Positions 16,846 through 26,032 of a stretch of 64,000 nucleotides of DNA are shown here, in pieces; positions within the stretch are counted from its first letter, which is position 1; every line of letters starts with the position of its first letter. Source of the DNA: an uncultured Lachnospiraceae bacterium (GTDB lineage: Bacteria; Bacillota; Clostridia; Lachnospirales; Lachnospiraceae); contig CAJUMC010000013.1 of assembly GCA_910587085.1 (NCBI GenBank), positions 3,616 through 67,615 on the forward strand, given 5' to 3'. Under the pieces are notes generated by a model. That model saw nothing but the letters and a program-made list of their open reading frames with translations, was not told where the DNA came from and made no database searches. Made by a program: the position numbers and the translations under genes.

Positions 16846-18285
16846 CTATCTTGCCGTCTCCACCGGCTCAAACCGTATCCGAACCTTCGGCAGCGCCGTG
16901 ATGGTGGTATAGCTGTTCATCAGCCCGTCCTCCAGGTTCAGATCATTCTCCCCGCCGGCTGGAGGCGCGAAAAGCCTGAGCGGCAGATCGCACGCACCTT
17001 CAAGCGGTTTTTCATAGAACGCGCTCATCAGGTCAATCGTCCTTGCCTTCGGCGATTTGTAAAACCACGTCCCGTTCAGCTCGAGCATCAGATTGGAATC
17101 ATCCTCAAAAACCACCTCACAGAAATGCGGATTCCGATCAAAATGAAGCGGGATCGCAAGTCCGTCTGCATCCTCCGCACCGCCCCAGCGCAGAGTAACC
17201 GGCAGGGAAACTTCCCCCTGCAGCGTCATCTCCGGGCTGAAATAGTCGTCATGAATTATTTCCTTATACGTATGCAGAAGCGGCTGTGCAATGCCGACCT
17301 GCGCATTGTTCGGGTCCTCAATCTCAAGGCCGAGCCTGCCCCGGTCACGGAACTGATACATGGAAAAGCTTGTAAACCAGGAAGCCCCCTCCTGCCGGAT
17401 CAGATCACAGAATTCCCGAACCATTGCCGCCTGATCGTAAGGCCCCGTCACATCTCCGTCCGCGTTCAGCTCGCTCATCATCATCGGCTTCGCCGTGCCG
17501 CCGTTGAGCTCTTTAAAACGATCGTACGTACGCTTCGTATACTGATAGATATCGCGGATGCTGCCCCGGCTGTGAGAGCTTCCCCCGCGCTCCGCCACGT
17601 CGTAAGGCCAGCCCCAGTGCAGCGCGAAATACTTGTCAATGGACCACATATCCGTATCGCGCACCGCCTGTGCAAATTCCTGTTCCATCTCAATCTCCGT
17701 CCTGCCCTCATCCACGCCTCCGGTGCAGAGGATGGTCCGCACGTTCGGCGCGTGCTCCCTGAGAATCGCACAGAAATGGCAGTAGAATTCACCGATCTCT
17801 TTATAGCTGCTGCGCTTTGTAAAGCTGAACCAGTTTCCGGTGCATTCGTGATTGATTCGCAGCATCATGCGGCCGAACGGCCTGAGATCCTTCGCGATCG
17901 CAATCAGATGCTCGTCCGATACATGCGGATCGATTGTCAGTGTGAGCGTCACATCCTGGCCGTGACGGCGGATGTCCCGCATATAGCTGAACGGCTCTCC
18001 CTCCGTACTTCCGTTCAGACCGCCCCGGTATGTAAAATAGTCGTCATACGGGTAATCCCACGCAAACGAAACATTCGGATTTGCGTGAACCACGCTCGCC
18101 CGGCCCGGCCAGCCTGCATCAAGCGGATAATAGCAGTACATCAGGCTGATGCTGCGGTGCGGCCTGCCCAGCGCGTGCAGGATATAATCCTGATCCACAT
18201 ATTCTCCGCGCTCGGAACCGTCTCCCAGATCCACCGCGCATTTTGCTTTCCCCATATGAAGGGAATACGCCCTGTATTCACTCAT
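16846..18285 (-). CDS. Intracellular glycoside hydrolase-like protein (GH26/mannanase-like barrel)
   Basis: The 479-aa protein has no signal peptide. RINHECTGNWFSF (about 143-155) resembles the GH26 acid/base motif HE-x-N-G-x-W, giving E147; KPMMMSELNADG offers E272 as nucleophile. An aromatic-rich Trp/Tyr segment (SMYQFRDRGRLG) and a beta-rich C-terminal region of about 130 residues follow, perhaps a carbohydrate-binding domain. The start has GGAGGAAGGT before it. A promoter lies at 18352-18380. The substrate cannot be read from the sequence; family membership is an inference from motifs. Confidence 0.6.
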   Translation of the reverse strand: MSEYRAYSLHMGKAKCAVDLGDGSERGEYVDQDYILHALGRPHRSISLMYCYYPLDAGWPGRASVVHANPNVSFAWDYPYDDYFTYRGGLNGSTEGEPFSYMRDIRRHGQDVTLTLTIDPHVSDEHLIAIAKDLRPFGRMMLRINHECTGNWFSFTKRSSYKEIGEFYCHFCAILREHAPNVRTILCTGGVDEGRTEIEMEQEFAQAVRDTDMWSIDKYFALHWGWPYDVAERGGSSHSRGSIRDIYQYTKRTYDRFKELNGGTAKPMMMSELNADGDVTGPYDQAAMVREFCDLIRQEGASWFTSFSMYQFRDRGRLGLEIEDPNNAQVGIAQPLLHTYKEIIHDDYFSPEMTLQGEVSLPVTLRWGGAEDADGLAIPLHFDRNPHFCEVVFEDDSNLMLELNGTWFYKSPKARTIDLMSAFYEKPLEGACDLPLRLFAPPAGGENDLNLEDGLMNSYTTITALPKVRIRFEPVETAR

Positions 18286-18351
18286 ACCTTCCTCCGTTCC
18301 CGCGGCCGCCCCCCAACAGAACGCCGCGCAAATACCGTATTTTTCGTTATT

Positions 18352-18380
18352 ATGATACCAGAACGCCGGGAAAAATGCAA
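18352..18380 (-). promoter_or_regulatory. Promoter of the glycosidase-methyltransferase pair
   Basis: TTGCAT (18375-18380) and TATCAT (18352-18357) are 17 bp apart on the minus strand, 67 bp before the glycosidase start. It faces away from the plus-strand promoter at 18480. Confidence 0.6.
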
Positions 18381-18479
18381 GGGCTGCAGCCCCGAACCTT
18401 CTGCATCTGCCCCGGCAAGCCCGGAAGAAAAAAACTGCCCGCAGCATCCTTTTCCCGCATCGACAGCCGATAAAAACAG

Positions 18480-18507
18480 TTGCATTTTTTTTAATATATG
18501 GTACAAT
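18480..18507 (+). promoter_or_regulatory. Promoter of the small membrane protein gene
   Basis: TTGCAT (18480-18485) and TACAAT (18502-18507) are 16 bp apart with a T-rich spacer. They lie 75 bp before the ATG at 18582. Confidence 0.6.
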
Positions 18508-18581
18508 TTAGCTGTTGCAATTTCCTGCAGCCCCGCCTTTGGCCGGCCTGCAGCCATAATTCCAAACAAGGAGGGTTACTT

Positions 18582-19097
18582 ATGCCGATATGGGCAATTG
18601 TTGTACTTATTATCCTTGCCGTTCTGCTTATCGCATTTATCGGGCTTGCGATCTACGCGAATAAGCTGCAGAAAAAATCCGAGGCATCCCAGGAGCAGAT
18701 TCGCGCAAATGCACAGACATATTCCATTCTCGTGATCGACAAAAAAAGGATGAAACTGAAGGAAGCAGGATTTCCGCAGCTTGTCGTCGATCAGACCCCA
18801 AAGGCGCTCCGGGGCGCAAAGGTTCCGGTTGTCAAGGCAAAAATCGGTCCGAAGGTCACCAATCTGATGTGCGACGAAAAGATTTTTGATCTCATTCCGG
18901 TTAAGAAGGAAGTTAAGGCCGTGATGAACGGCATTTATATTATCGACGTGCGCGGCCTTCGCGGCGGACTTGAGCAGAAGCCGGTAAAGCAGAGCTGGCT
19001 GAAGCGCACGAAGGCAAAGCTGCTGAAGAAGCCGGAAAAAATCGAAGCAGAAACAAATAAGGCGGAGACCGGCAAGAAAAACGCAAAAAAGGACTGA
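18582..19097 (+). CDS. Membrane-anchored protein of unknown function
   Basis: The 171-aa protein starts MPIWAIVVLII with one transmembrane helix (about residues 3-27). A basic soluble domain of about 90 residues follows (DKKRMKLKEAGFPQLVVDQ, then GPKVTNLMCDEKIFDLIPV) and then a Lys/Glu-rich tail. I do not recognise the domain. A good site (AAGGAGG) precedes the ATG; the frame extends upstream without one. It is monocistronic, with its own promoter and a strong terminator. Confidence 0.8.
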   Translation: MPIWAIVVLIILAVLLIAFIGLAIYANKLQKKSEASQEQIRANAQTYSILVIDKKRMKLKEAGFPQLVVDQTPKALRGAKVPVVKAKIGPKVTNLMCDEKIFDLIPVKKEVKAVMNGIYIIDVRGLRGGLEQKPVKQSWLKRTKAKLLKKPEKIEAETNKAETGKKNAKKD

Positions 19098-19212
19098 CGG
19101 CGGCTGACAACACAGGCGGAAGGGAAAAGCAAAGATAAGCCCGAAAGCTGATTTTGCAGGATGCTGAAAACCACGTTAAAACGACGAAGCAGCAAATAGA
19201 AGGACATTATAA

Positions 19213-19256
19213 AAAACCCGCCGGGCAGAGAAAGATTTCCCTGCCCGGCGGGTTTT
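19213..19256. terminator. Strong bidirectional terminator
   Basis: A perfect 16-bp stem (AAAACCCGCCGGGCAG with CTGCCCGGCGGGTTTT) and a 12-nt loop give a T-run on both strands. It ends the plus-strand membrane-protein transcript and can also end the minus-strand ddl-murI-DUF1934 transcript. Confidence 0.92.
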
Positions 19257-19298
19257 ATGCTGCGCTATAGACTTCTCTGTAGCTGCGGCAGCTTTTCT

Positions 19299-19475
19299 CC
19301 TGCTGCGCTGCCGCTTTTCCTGCTGCGCCGTCAGCTCTCAACACCGCTGCCGCAGACTTTTCCTGCTGCGCTGCAACTTTCCCTGCCGCAGCCTTTTTTC
19401 CGCCATGCTGCCGCTTTCCACGCCGCGCCGTCAGCTCTCAACACTGCTGCCGCAGACTTTTTCCTGCCGCGCCGG
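19299..19475. repeat. Two copies of an imperfect 100-bp direct repeat
   Basis: GCCGTCAGCTCTCAACAC occurs at 19328 and 19428, and the similarity extends on both sides, covering about 19299-19374 and 19399-19475. The period is exactly 100 bp. Shorter TGCTGCGCTGC motifs recur within. It lies in the non-coding gap between the terminator and the 3' end of the DUF1934 gene. Confidence 0.72.
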
Positions 19476-19516
19476 GCCGTTTCTTTATTACCGGCAGCAA
19501 TTATGCCGCCCGGTTC

Positions 19517-19942
19517 TCACGGCTTCAGCGGCTCCACCCGAACCGAGAGCTCACATTCCGAAACATGCTGATAATTCATCGCCAGCATATATTTCAATTT
19601 CAGCACAAGCAGCTGCCCGCTCTCCTCCAGCTCAATCCCGCGCGTTGTGATGCCGAGCATCAGATCACCGTAGGGCGTATTGTAATAGGTCATATTCATC
19701 CTGTCCTTCTCAAACAGAATATGGACATTGATATTTCCTTTTTTTGTAAGTTCCACGACATGCTCTGAAATCTTCAGCATACATTTCGAAACCGCCTGCT
19801 CCTCCTCCGACAGCTCGTCGTAAATCAGATAATGCTTCCCGTTTTTGCAGTAATACTCACCGCGGCTGATCACCTCCACCGCTTCCTCCGTCTCCGCCTC
19901 AAACTGCAGCCCGGAAACGGTAATAAGCACATCCTTTGTCAT
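19517..19942 (-). CDS. DUF1934 / YwiB-like small beta-barrel protein
   Basis: The 141-aa protein has the DUF1934 pattern: an N-terminal strand VLITVSGLQFEAE, a central HVVELTKKGNINVHILFE with RMNMTYYNTPYGDLMLGI, and a C-terminal VLKLKYMLAMNYQHVSECEL. The family is a lipocalin-like barrel of unknown function common in Firmicutes. It ends an apparent operon with ddl and murI, hinting at a cell-envelope link that remains unproven. Confidence 0.8.
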   Translation of the reverse strand: MTKDVLITVSGLQFEAETEEAVEVISRGEYYCKNGKHYLIYDELSEEEQAVSKCMLKISEHVVELTKKGNINVHILFEKDRMNMTYYNTPYGDLMLGITTRGIELEESGQLLVLKLKYMLAMNYQHVSECELSVRVEPLKP

Positions 19943-19995
19943 AACCGCTTTGCACCCTTCCGCCGCCTGCTGCCCGCCTGAGGGGCGCTCTGCGG

Positions 19996-20820
19996 CTATT
20001 CAAACGTCTTGATGGCAACATTCTTTGTCTCAATCACATTGCACGGCAGAATGGAATTGGCAAACGAACGGAACTTCTCCGCACCGTCGCTCACATAAAA
20101 TCTGTGCTCCGGAACCTCCGGGCTGCTGTTCAGCTCCCCGCGTTCCGTCAGCAGCTGCTTCAGGCATTTCGCCGTTTCAACCGCCGGATTGACGAGGGTC
20201 ACTCCGCCGCCGAGCACCTCCTGCACCACATCCCGGATCAGATTGCTCAGCAGCGGATAATGCGTGCATCCAAGCACAAGCGAATCAACATCCTTTCCCC
20301 GGAATTCCCCGAGATATCTCCGGGCCACTTCCCGCGTAACGGAATCATAGATCCATCCCTCCTCCACAAGAGGGACAAAGAGAGGGCACGCCTTGCCGAA
20401 TACGTTCAGCTCCGGGCTGATATTGTAGATATGCTTGTTGTACATCCCGCTGCGTATTGTGCCCTCGGTTCCAATCACGCCGATACTCCCGTTCCTGGTT
20501 ACGCCCGCCGCCGTCCTCGCTCCCGGCTCCACCACATCTATAATCGGCAGGTCAAATTCTTTTCGCATGGTATCAACCGCAAGTGCGGACGCCGTGTTGC
20601 ATGCCACAACAACCACCTTGACTCCCTGTGAAATGAGAAATTTCGTGATCTGCCTGGAATACTCCGTCACGGTTTCCTTTGACTTGCTGCCGTAAGGCAC
20701 CCGCGCCGTATCTCCGTAATATAAAATCCTCTCCCCCGGCAGCCGGCTCATTATCTCCTTTGCCACCGTCAATCCGCCCACACCGGAGTCAAACACTCCG
20801 ACCGGCAACCCGCAATCCAT
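19996..20820 (-). CDS. murI: Glutamate racemase
   Basis: This 274-aa enzyme makes D-glutamate for peptidoglycan. It has GVFDSGVGGLTVAKEI with the conserved Asp, the first catalytic Cys in VVACNTASA and the second in LGCTHYPLL. The start is the ATG at 20818-20820, 8 nt after AGGAGG; two upstream in-frame starts are too close to or before that site. It follows ddl (146 bp), making a cell-wall precursor operon. Confidence 0.95.
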   Translation of the reverse strand: MDCGLPVGVFDSGVGGLTVAKEIMSRLPGERILYYGDTARVPYGSKSKETVTEYSRQITKFLISQGVKVVVVACNTASALAVDTMRKEFDLPIIDVVEPGARTAAGVTRNGSIGVIGTEGTIRSGMYNKHIYNISPELNVFGKACPLFVPLVEEGWIYDSVTREVARRYLGEFRGKDVDSLVLGCTHYPLLSNLIRDVVQEVLGGGVTLVNPAVETAKCLKQLLTERGELNSSPEVPEHRFYVSDGAEKFRSFANSILPCNVIETKNVAIKTFE

Positions 20821-20966
20821 TCCCATTCCCTCCTGTGCTGCCCGCAATGCTGCGCAACCCGCCGTCTTATAATAACTCTGCTACGCATTTACCGCTTCCG
20901 GTATCTGCGCCTGCCGTCATCCGTCTGCGGATTTATCAGCTTCTGTCTCTGCCGCTTCTGCTCTGC

Positions 20967-22034
20967 TCAGCGCTCCAGCGCCAGCTCCAGCAGCCGGCCG
21001 ACAAGCTCCCTCTTGGAAATGCCCTGCGCTTCCCACAGCATCGGATACATGCTGATGGATGTAAAGCCCGGAAGCGTATTGATCTCGTTAAACACCACCT
21101 CGTTCGTGCCTTCTTCCAGGAAGAAATCGACGCGCGCCAGCCCGAAGCCGTCCACCGCACGGAAAATGCACACGGCATCTTCCCGGATTTCCTCCGTCTT
21201 CCCCTCCGGAAGCTCCGGAGAAATCACCGTTTTGGACTCTTCATTGTTGTATTTGGCATCGTAATCGTAAAATTCCGCCGCCGCAAGAATTTCCCCGACG
21301 CCGGACGGGCGCGGCTGTGTGCCTCCCAGCACGGCGCATTCAAGCTCCCGGCCCCGGATCGCCTCCTCCACCAAAAGCTTGCGGTCGTGCTCTGCGGCCA
21401 GCAGAAGCCCTTTGATCAGCTCCCCCCGTGAATCTGCCCTGGAAACCCCGCAGGAGGAGCCGGCATTGGCCGGCTTGATAAACACCGGATAGGGCAGCGT
21501 TTCTTCCACGCGCCGGGCAACCGCTTCCGCGTCTTTGAGTTCCTCCCGGAAAATACCTAAATATTTTGCCTGCCGGATACCAAGCTGCGCCACAATCTGC
21601 TTTGTGTAAAGCTTATCCATGGACACCGCGGATGCGAGCACTCCGCAGCCGGCATAGGGCAGTCCCGCCAGTTCGAACAGCCCCTGAACCGTACCGTCCT
21701 CCCCGTAGAGACCATGCAGCGCCGGAAAAACAACATCGACCGGAATCATGGACACCTCCGCACTTTTTCCCGAATCCGGACGTTCAAACACAAGCACCGA
21801 CTTCATGCCCGCATCGGGCGCAAGCACCGCGCTTTTTGTCCCGTTCCGCCAGGACCCGTCCGCGATCAGGTCCGTCCGTTCCACATACAGCCATCTTCCT
21901 TCCTTCGTTATCCCGATCAGCAATACAATATATTTTTCCGGATCAATTGCCTCCGCAATCGTCCGTGCGGACATACAGGATACCTCATGCTCCGAGGACT
22001 GTCCGCCGAATAGTACAGCCACTGTTTTCTTCAT
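20967..22034 (-). CDS. ddl: D-alanine--D-alanine ligase
   Basis: This ATP-grasp enzyme (355 aa) makes D-Ala-D-Ala for peptidoglycan. The N-terminus VAVLFGGQSSEHEVSC, the HGLYGEDGTVQGL segment, PVFIKPANAGSSCGVS and the C-terminal NEINTLPGFTSISMYP are diagnostic. In the last segment the Tyr of SMYP lies where the omega-loop Tyr/Phe pattern of D-Ala-D-Ala ligases is read. I use the ATG at 22034, close to GGAGAG. It heads ddl-murI-DUF1934. Confidence 0.94.
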   Translation of the reverse strand: MKKTVAVLFGGQSSEHEVSCMSARTIAEAIDPEKYIVLLIGITKEGRWLYVERTDLIADGSWRNGTKSAVLAPDAGMKSVLVFERPDSGKSAEVSMIPVDVVFPALHGLYGEDGTVQGLFELAGLPYAGCGVLASAVSMDKLYTKQIVAQLGIRQAKYLGIFREELKDAEAVARRVEETLPYPVFIKPANAGSSCGVSRADSRGELIKGLLLAAEHDRKLLVEEAIRGRELECAVLGGTQPRPSGVGEILAAAEFYDYDAKYNNEESKTVISPELPEGKTEEIREDAVCIFRAVDGFGLARVDFFLEEGTNEVVFNEINTLPGFTSISMYPMLWEAQGISKRELVGRLLELALER

Positions 22035-22086
22035 ATCTCTCCTCATTCTGCCGATGCTGCGGCATTTTCCTTCCGGCAGTCAGACA

Positions 22087-22126
22087 CCGCTTTTCCGCCG
22101 TTACACCATCTTATGCGGAAAAGCGG
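22087..22126 (-). promoter_or_regulatory. Perfect 12-bp hairpin upstream of ddl
   Basis: CCGCTTTTCCGC (22087-22098) and GCGGAAAAGCGG (22115-22126) pair around a 16-nt loop, 53 bp before the ddl start. It is probably in the ddl leader RNA or is a protein-binding site. No T-run follows on the minus strand. Confidence 0.5.
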
Positions 22127-22538
22127 CGCTCTTGCCATCTCCCACAAATTTCCATTTTATAATGTCGGTTTCAGCCCGCCTCCGTCCTTCCGATCCACCG
22201 ATCTACCGAATCATTCTGCACCGCATGCGGGCTGCATCCGCGATTTATACTCTGCCTTCCGATCCGCCGAGTCGCTGTCCTAGCATTGACCCCGTGCCGG
22301 CAGGCCTTTTAAGACTCTACTGCACATTCTACACTGATTCCCTGCATTATTCAAGCAAAAACATGAAAAACGGCATACTGACCGCATGAATGAAACTCTT
22401 CGATACGGGTATACTCTTGCATACATAAAAGAGATTCCGCTCCGCTGCGGCGGCAGAATCCCCGCCGTTTCTGCACGGCACAGGCTGCGCGGTACATGAA
22501 TAATAATAAATCAAGAAAGCTGAAAGGAAAGAAGAGAT
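22127..22538. other. Divergent intergenic region between ddl and spoIIR
   Basis: About 410 bp separate the two divergent genes beyond the ddl hairpin. I see no credible coding frame. The repeats GATCCACCGA and GATCCGCCGA near 22190 and 22260 are minor. SpoIIR is expected to be under the forespore factor sigma-F, but I could not fix a convincing sigma-F site by eye. Confidence 0.4.
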
Positions 22539-23546
22539 ATGAAAGACATGAAAAAAGAGATAAAAAACCAGCTGACCGCAAAAATCACAGGAGGAACCTC
22601 AAATCAGCCCTCTCCTCCGCATGCACGCATGATCTGGCCCGGCTTTGCCGCGCTGCTTGTTCTGCTGTGCGTCCTGTTCTATTTTTGGTTCGGACTGCTG
22701 CTTTTTCTGACCGGCTGCCGCGGCGCTGCGGACGAAACTGCTCCTCTTGCTATGGAAACCTCATTGCAGGAATCCGTTGCTGACGAGGTGTTGCGTCTGC
22801 ACATTATCGCCGACAGTAATTCGGATGCCGACCAGCAGGTAAAGCTTCTGGTGAAGGAGGCTGTGCTTACATATCTAAAGCCCTGCCTCGAAGGCGTAAC
22901 CACAAAGAAGGAAGCCATCGACGTAATCTCAGGGCAGCTTAACGATCTGTCCCGCACCGCCTCTCAGGTTCTCAGAGAACAGGGTTTTTCCTACTCCGCC
23001 GCCGCAGAGCTTACACGCAGCTATTTCCCGATTAAAACCTACGGCGATCTGAGACTGCCGGCGGGGGAATACGACGCTTTGAAAATCCGTCTGGGCAGCG
23101 CCTCCGGAAAAAACTGGTGGTGCCTTGTTTTTCCTCAGCTGTGCTTTGCCGACGTCACCTACGGCGTTCTTCCGGAAGAATCCCGCGAGGAGCTGCGCGC
23201 TCTGCTTACGGAGGATGAATTCCGGCTGCTGTTTTCAGAGGAGGACAAAGCCGCACTTTCTTTCCCGGAATCCGCAGCCCCTCTTCGGATTTTATCAGCC
23301 GAGGCCGAGGCCGATGCAGGTGCAGCCTCCGCGGCGCAGACGCTGTTTCCTGCCAAATATGTATATGCCGGTTGGCATCTTCAGTGGAAAGAAACTGCAT
23401 CGGCCGCAGAGGCAAATGCCCTGATCGTTATCCTGCCGGACGAAGCCTATCTGTCGGCCAGGCTCGCTCCCGTCCCAGCCGAACCGGAGGACGCGCCCGC
23501 CGTCCGGTTCTGGATTGCGGAGCAGCTGAAAAAGCTGTTTGAATAA
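22539..23546 (+). CDS. spoIIR: Stage II sporulation protein R
   Basis: SpoIIR is secreted from the forespore and triggers processing of pro-sigma-E in the mother cell through SpoIIGA. The 335-aa protein has an N-terminal membrane segment (about 33-58), then RLHIIADSNSDADQQVKL, YFPIKTYGDLRLPAGEYDAL and NWWCLVFPQLCF, the family signatures. A long Ala/Glu-rich region (about 210-270) precedes a conserved end. GAAAGGAAAG precedes the ATG. It implies a spore-forming organism. Confidence 0.93.
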   Translation: MKDMKKEIKNQLTAKITGGTSNQPSPPHARMIWPGFAALLVLLCVLFYFWFGLLLFLTGCRGAADETAPLAMETSLQESVADEVLRLHIIADSNSDADQQVKLLVKEAVLTYLKPCLEGVTTKKEAIDVISGQLNDLSRTASQVLREQGFSYSAAAELTRSYFPIKTYGDLRLPAGEYDALKIRLGSASGKNWWCLVFPQLCFADVTYGVLPEESREELRALLTEDEFRLLFSEEDKAALSFPESAAPLRILSAEAEADAGAASAAQTLFPAKYVYAGWHLQWKETASAAEANALIVILPDEAYLSARLAPVPAEPEDAPAVRFWIAEQLKKLFE

Positions 23547-23602
23547 CAGGAAATTGGTACGGCCTGCCGCAGGAAACTCAGAATTCAGACGGCTTTCCGT
23601 AA

Positions 23603-23643
23603 AAAAACCGCCGCACCGGATAACTTCCGGCGCAGCGGTTTTT
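23603..23643. terminator. Bidirectional terminator between spoIIR and fba
   Basis: AAAAACCGC and GCGGTTTTT flank an inner CCGG/CCGG stem with an ATAACTT loop, giving A/T tails on both sides. It serves the convergent spoIIR (plus) and fba (minus) transcripts. Confidence 0.88.
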
Positions 23644-23705
23644 CAATTCTTGAAAACGCAAGAATGTCCGCCTGCACATCGGCAGAGCGTTCTCTTTCCT
23701 CTGTT

Positions 23706-24569
23706 TCAGGCCTTTCCAACAGAGCCGAACAGCTCCATCTTCTCCTTAATCGTTGCCTTGATCGCCTCAAAACCCGGCGCCAGAAGCTTTCTCGGGTCAA
23801 AGCCCTTGCCGGAAAGATCCTTGCCTTCCTCGACATATTTTCTTGTCGCTGCCGCGAACGAAAGCTGGCATTCGGTATTTACATTGATTTTTGCCACGCC
23901 GAGCGAGATTGCCTTCTTAATCATATCCTCCGGGATACCGGTGCCGCCGTGCAGCACGAGCGGCATGTCGCCGGTGAGCTTCTGAACGGCATCCAGCGTC
24001 TCAAAGCTCAGGCCCTCCCAGTTATCCGGATACTTGCCGTGGATGTTGCCGATGCCGGCTGCCAGCATCGTTACGCCGAGATCCGCGATCTGCTTGCATT
24101 CCTGTGGATCCGCGCACTCGCCGCGGCCGACCACGCCGTCCTCCTCACCGCCGATGGAGCCGACCTCTGCCTCCAAGGAAAGCCCCTTCTGCTCGCATAC
24201 GGCAACAAGTTCTTTTGTCTTTTCCACATTCTCCGCGATCGGATAGTGGGAGCCGTCAAACATAATGGAGGAAAAGCCCGCCTCAATACACTTGTAGCAG
24301 CCCTCGTAAGAGCCGTGATCCAGATGCAGCGCAACCGGAACCGTAATGTTAAGCTCCTCGATCATCGCCTTCACCATGGCCGCCACGGTCTTGTAGCCCG
24401 TCATATACTTGCCCGCCCCCTCGGAAACGCCGAGGATAATCGGAGAATTGCACTCCTGCGCCGTCAGCAGCGCCGCCTTCGTCCACTCGAGATTATTGAT
24501 ATTGAACTGGCCAACCGCATACTTGCCAGCCTTTGCCTTCCGAAGCATATCCTTTGCCGATACTAACAT
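23706..24569 (-). CDS. fba: Class II fructose-1,6-bisphosphate aldolase
   Basis: This zinc enzyme (287 aa) cleaves fructose-1,6-bisphosphate in glycolysis. HLDHGS at 82-87 carries the catalytic Asp84 and a zinc His; GNIHGKYP and VLHGGTGIP supply the other zinc and phosphate ligands, and KINVNTECQ closes the site. The length is typical for the shorter class II group. It is monocistronic with AAGGAGG before the ATG. Confidence 0.96.
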   Translation of the reverse strand: MLVSAKDMLRKAKAGKYAVGQFNINNLEWTKAALLTAQECNSPIILGVSEGAGKYMTGYKTVAAMVKAMIEELNITVPVALHLDHGSYEGCYKCIEAGFSSIMFDGSHYPIAENVEKTKELVAVCEQKGLSLEAEVGSIGGEEDGVVGRGECADPQECKQIADLGVTMLAAGIGNIHGKYPDNWEGLSFETLDAVQKLTGDMPLVLHGGTGIPEDMIKKAISLGVAKINVNTECQLSFAAATRKYVEEGKDLSGKGFDPRKLLAPGFEAIKATIKEKMELFGSVGKA

Positions 24570-24712
24570 TTGAAATCCTCCTTAATTATGATAACGGATG
24601 CTGCGCGGCACCGTCTGCCTGCCCGATAAGAGGCTGCAGCAACACTTGTATTCAGTATACTACAACTCGTCCGAAAATGGAACCATTTTTTTCAATCCAC
24701 CGGATGTACGCC

Positions 24713-25468
24713 TTAGTATTCCAGCAGAGCCCCGGCATATTCCCGGGGAATTATAGTATGCTGCTCATACTCCTTCTGCAGAGAAGCATATTCCACCGGG
24801 GAGGCGGAAAGCGCCGTCCGCAGATCCTTTTGAATTTTCCGGACAATTTCCCGGAACAGCGGTGTCCGGTGAACCTCCGGCTGTTCCTGTCCGATGTTTC
24901 TGCCAGCGGCGCGGGATATGCCGGTCAGCTCAACGCAGGCATCCTTCAGAAGGTTGAGCATAATGTCAACCCCGTAAAAGTCAATCTGCTTCCAGTCCTC
25001 GCATTCCTCAAAATCAATATGACCGCCCGCCGCAACCACCGGCGGAATCAGCAGGCATGAGCTCCACTCCACCGCAAGCAGTTCGCAGGCTTCCGGGGAG
25101 GAATCCGAAAAATATTGACTGTAAAAGTCTTTCGGCGCGTCCTGCTCGACGCTTCCGACATTAAAAGCATACAGACAGGCGTAATAATCGTTTGCAAAAT
25201 CCCGGAAATCCGCAGGCACAGTCCGTCCCATAAGATAATCCCACAGCAGGCCGCGCGCATGCTGCAGGCCGCGGGAAACCGCACGGTTGCTTTCGGCAAG
25301 TCCCTGACTGAGCGTATTGATAAAGCGTTCCAGGACAAGCAGGTTTGCAAGCAGGCGCACACGGTCATCACTGTCCGCAAACGCTCTGTTTGCAGCAGCC
25401 ATAAAATTCAGCAGCCATTCGCCGGTCTGCGCGCCCTCCAAAGCGGAAAAATCGGCAGTGGTACCATG
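24713..25468 (-). pseudogene. 5'-truncated unknown protein gene
   Basis: The frame encodes about 250 residues (GEWLLNFMAAANRAFADSDD, then HARGLLWDYLMGR and a Glu/Asp-rich C-terminal half) of no family I recognise. It begins in frame directly after the TGA of the phosphatase gene at 25469. It has no ATG or GTG, only a TTG at 25441 without a ribosome-binding site. The base composition is GC-rich like the core, whereas the gene upstream is AT-rich. This suggests a core gene that lost its 5' end when foreign DNA entered at about 25465. Confidence 0.55.
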
Positions 25469-26032
25469 TCATAATTGTTTCAGCAACTGCTCCATATTAG
25501 ATCTGTGCGGAGTGATAATTTCTATATCCACTTCCGGGTGAATATTCCCATATGCAGTAAGCATATCCATCAGATTATCTTTAGACTTCATATAGTCATC
25601 AATGATTATTTCATCACTGAATCCTAGGCGTTTCAAAATAAGCGCAGATACCACACCAGTACGATCTTTGCCCGCTGTACAAAAATACATAACCTTGGAT
25701 TCTGCATTCATAATGGTATCAATAATATTTTTCATTTTATCATCTATCATTTGCTGGTATACCAAATGCAGATGCTCAAGTGATTTCGGCGTATCGCCAC
25801 CGCCCGTAACCGGAAGATGAAAATATCTGAATCCTTCTATTTCTTTAAGGCTGCAGGGCTTTTTAAGAAGCTCCTCATCGGACCTTAAATCTACAATCGT
25901 AATTATGTTGTTATCTAATAACCACTGGATTTCTTTATCAGTCAAATTGTCCGGAAAATCACTTCTGAAATACTGATTTATTCCTGTTGGCAGTACTCGT
26001 GTATTCCTTGTCGATTGCAATAAAGAACTCAT
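25469..26032 (-). CDS. Protein tyrosine/serine phosphatase
   Basis: The 187-aa protein belongs to the bacterial Tyr_phosphatase-3-like group. The P-loop FCTAGKDRTGVVSALIL (about 116-132) has the catalytic Cys and Arg, but Phe replaces the usual His before the Cys. DLRSDEELL supplies the N-terminal conserved Arg-Ser. The second ATG (26032) is used because AGGAGG lies 8 nt upstream; the first ATG is only 2 nt away. The gene is AT-rich compared with fba, so it is probably acquired. Substrates are unknown. Confidence 0.8.
   Translation of the reverse strand: MSSLLQSTRNTRVLPTGINQYFRSDFPDNLTDKEIQWLLDNNIITIVDLRSDEELLKKPCSLKEIEGFRYFHLPVTGGGDTPKSLEHLHLVYQQMIDDKMKNIIDTIMNAESKVMYFCTAGKDRTGVVSALILKRLGFSDEIIIDDYMKSKDNLMDMLTAYGNIHPEVDIEIITPHRSNMEQLLKQL

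Noticed and set aside
16804..18735. Plus-strand frame of 643 codons across the glycosidase gene
   Set aside because: It is the mirror of a real gene with known motifs on the other strand, is Arg/Pro-rich, and has no start signal.
24640..24690. Promoter for fba (TTCCAT ... TATACT)
   Set aside because: The -35 matches only two of six positions; another start is possible.
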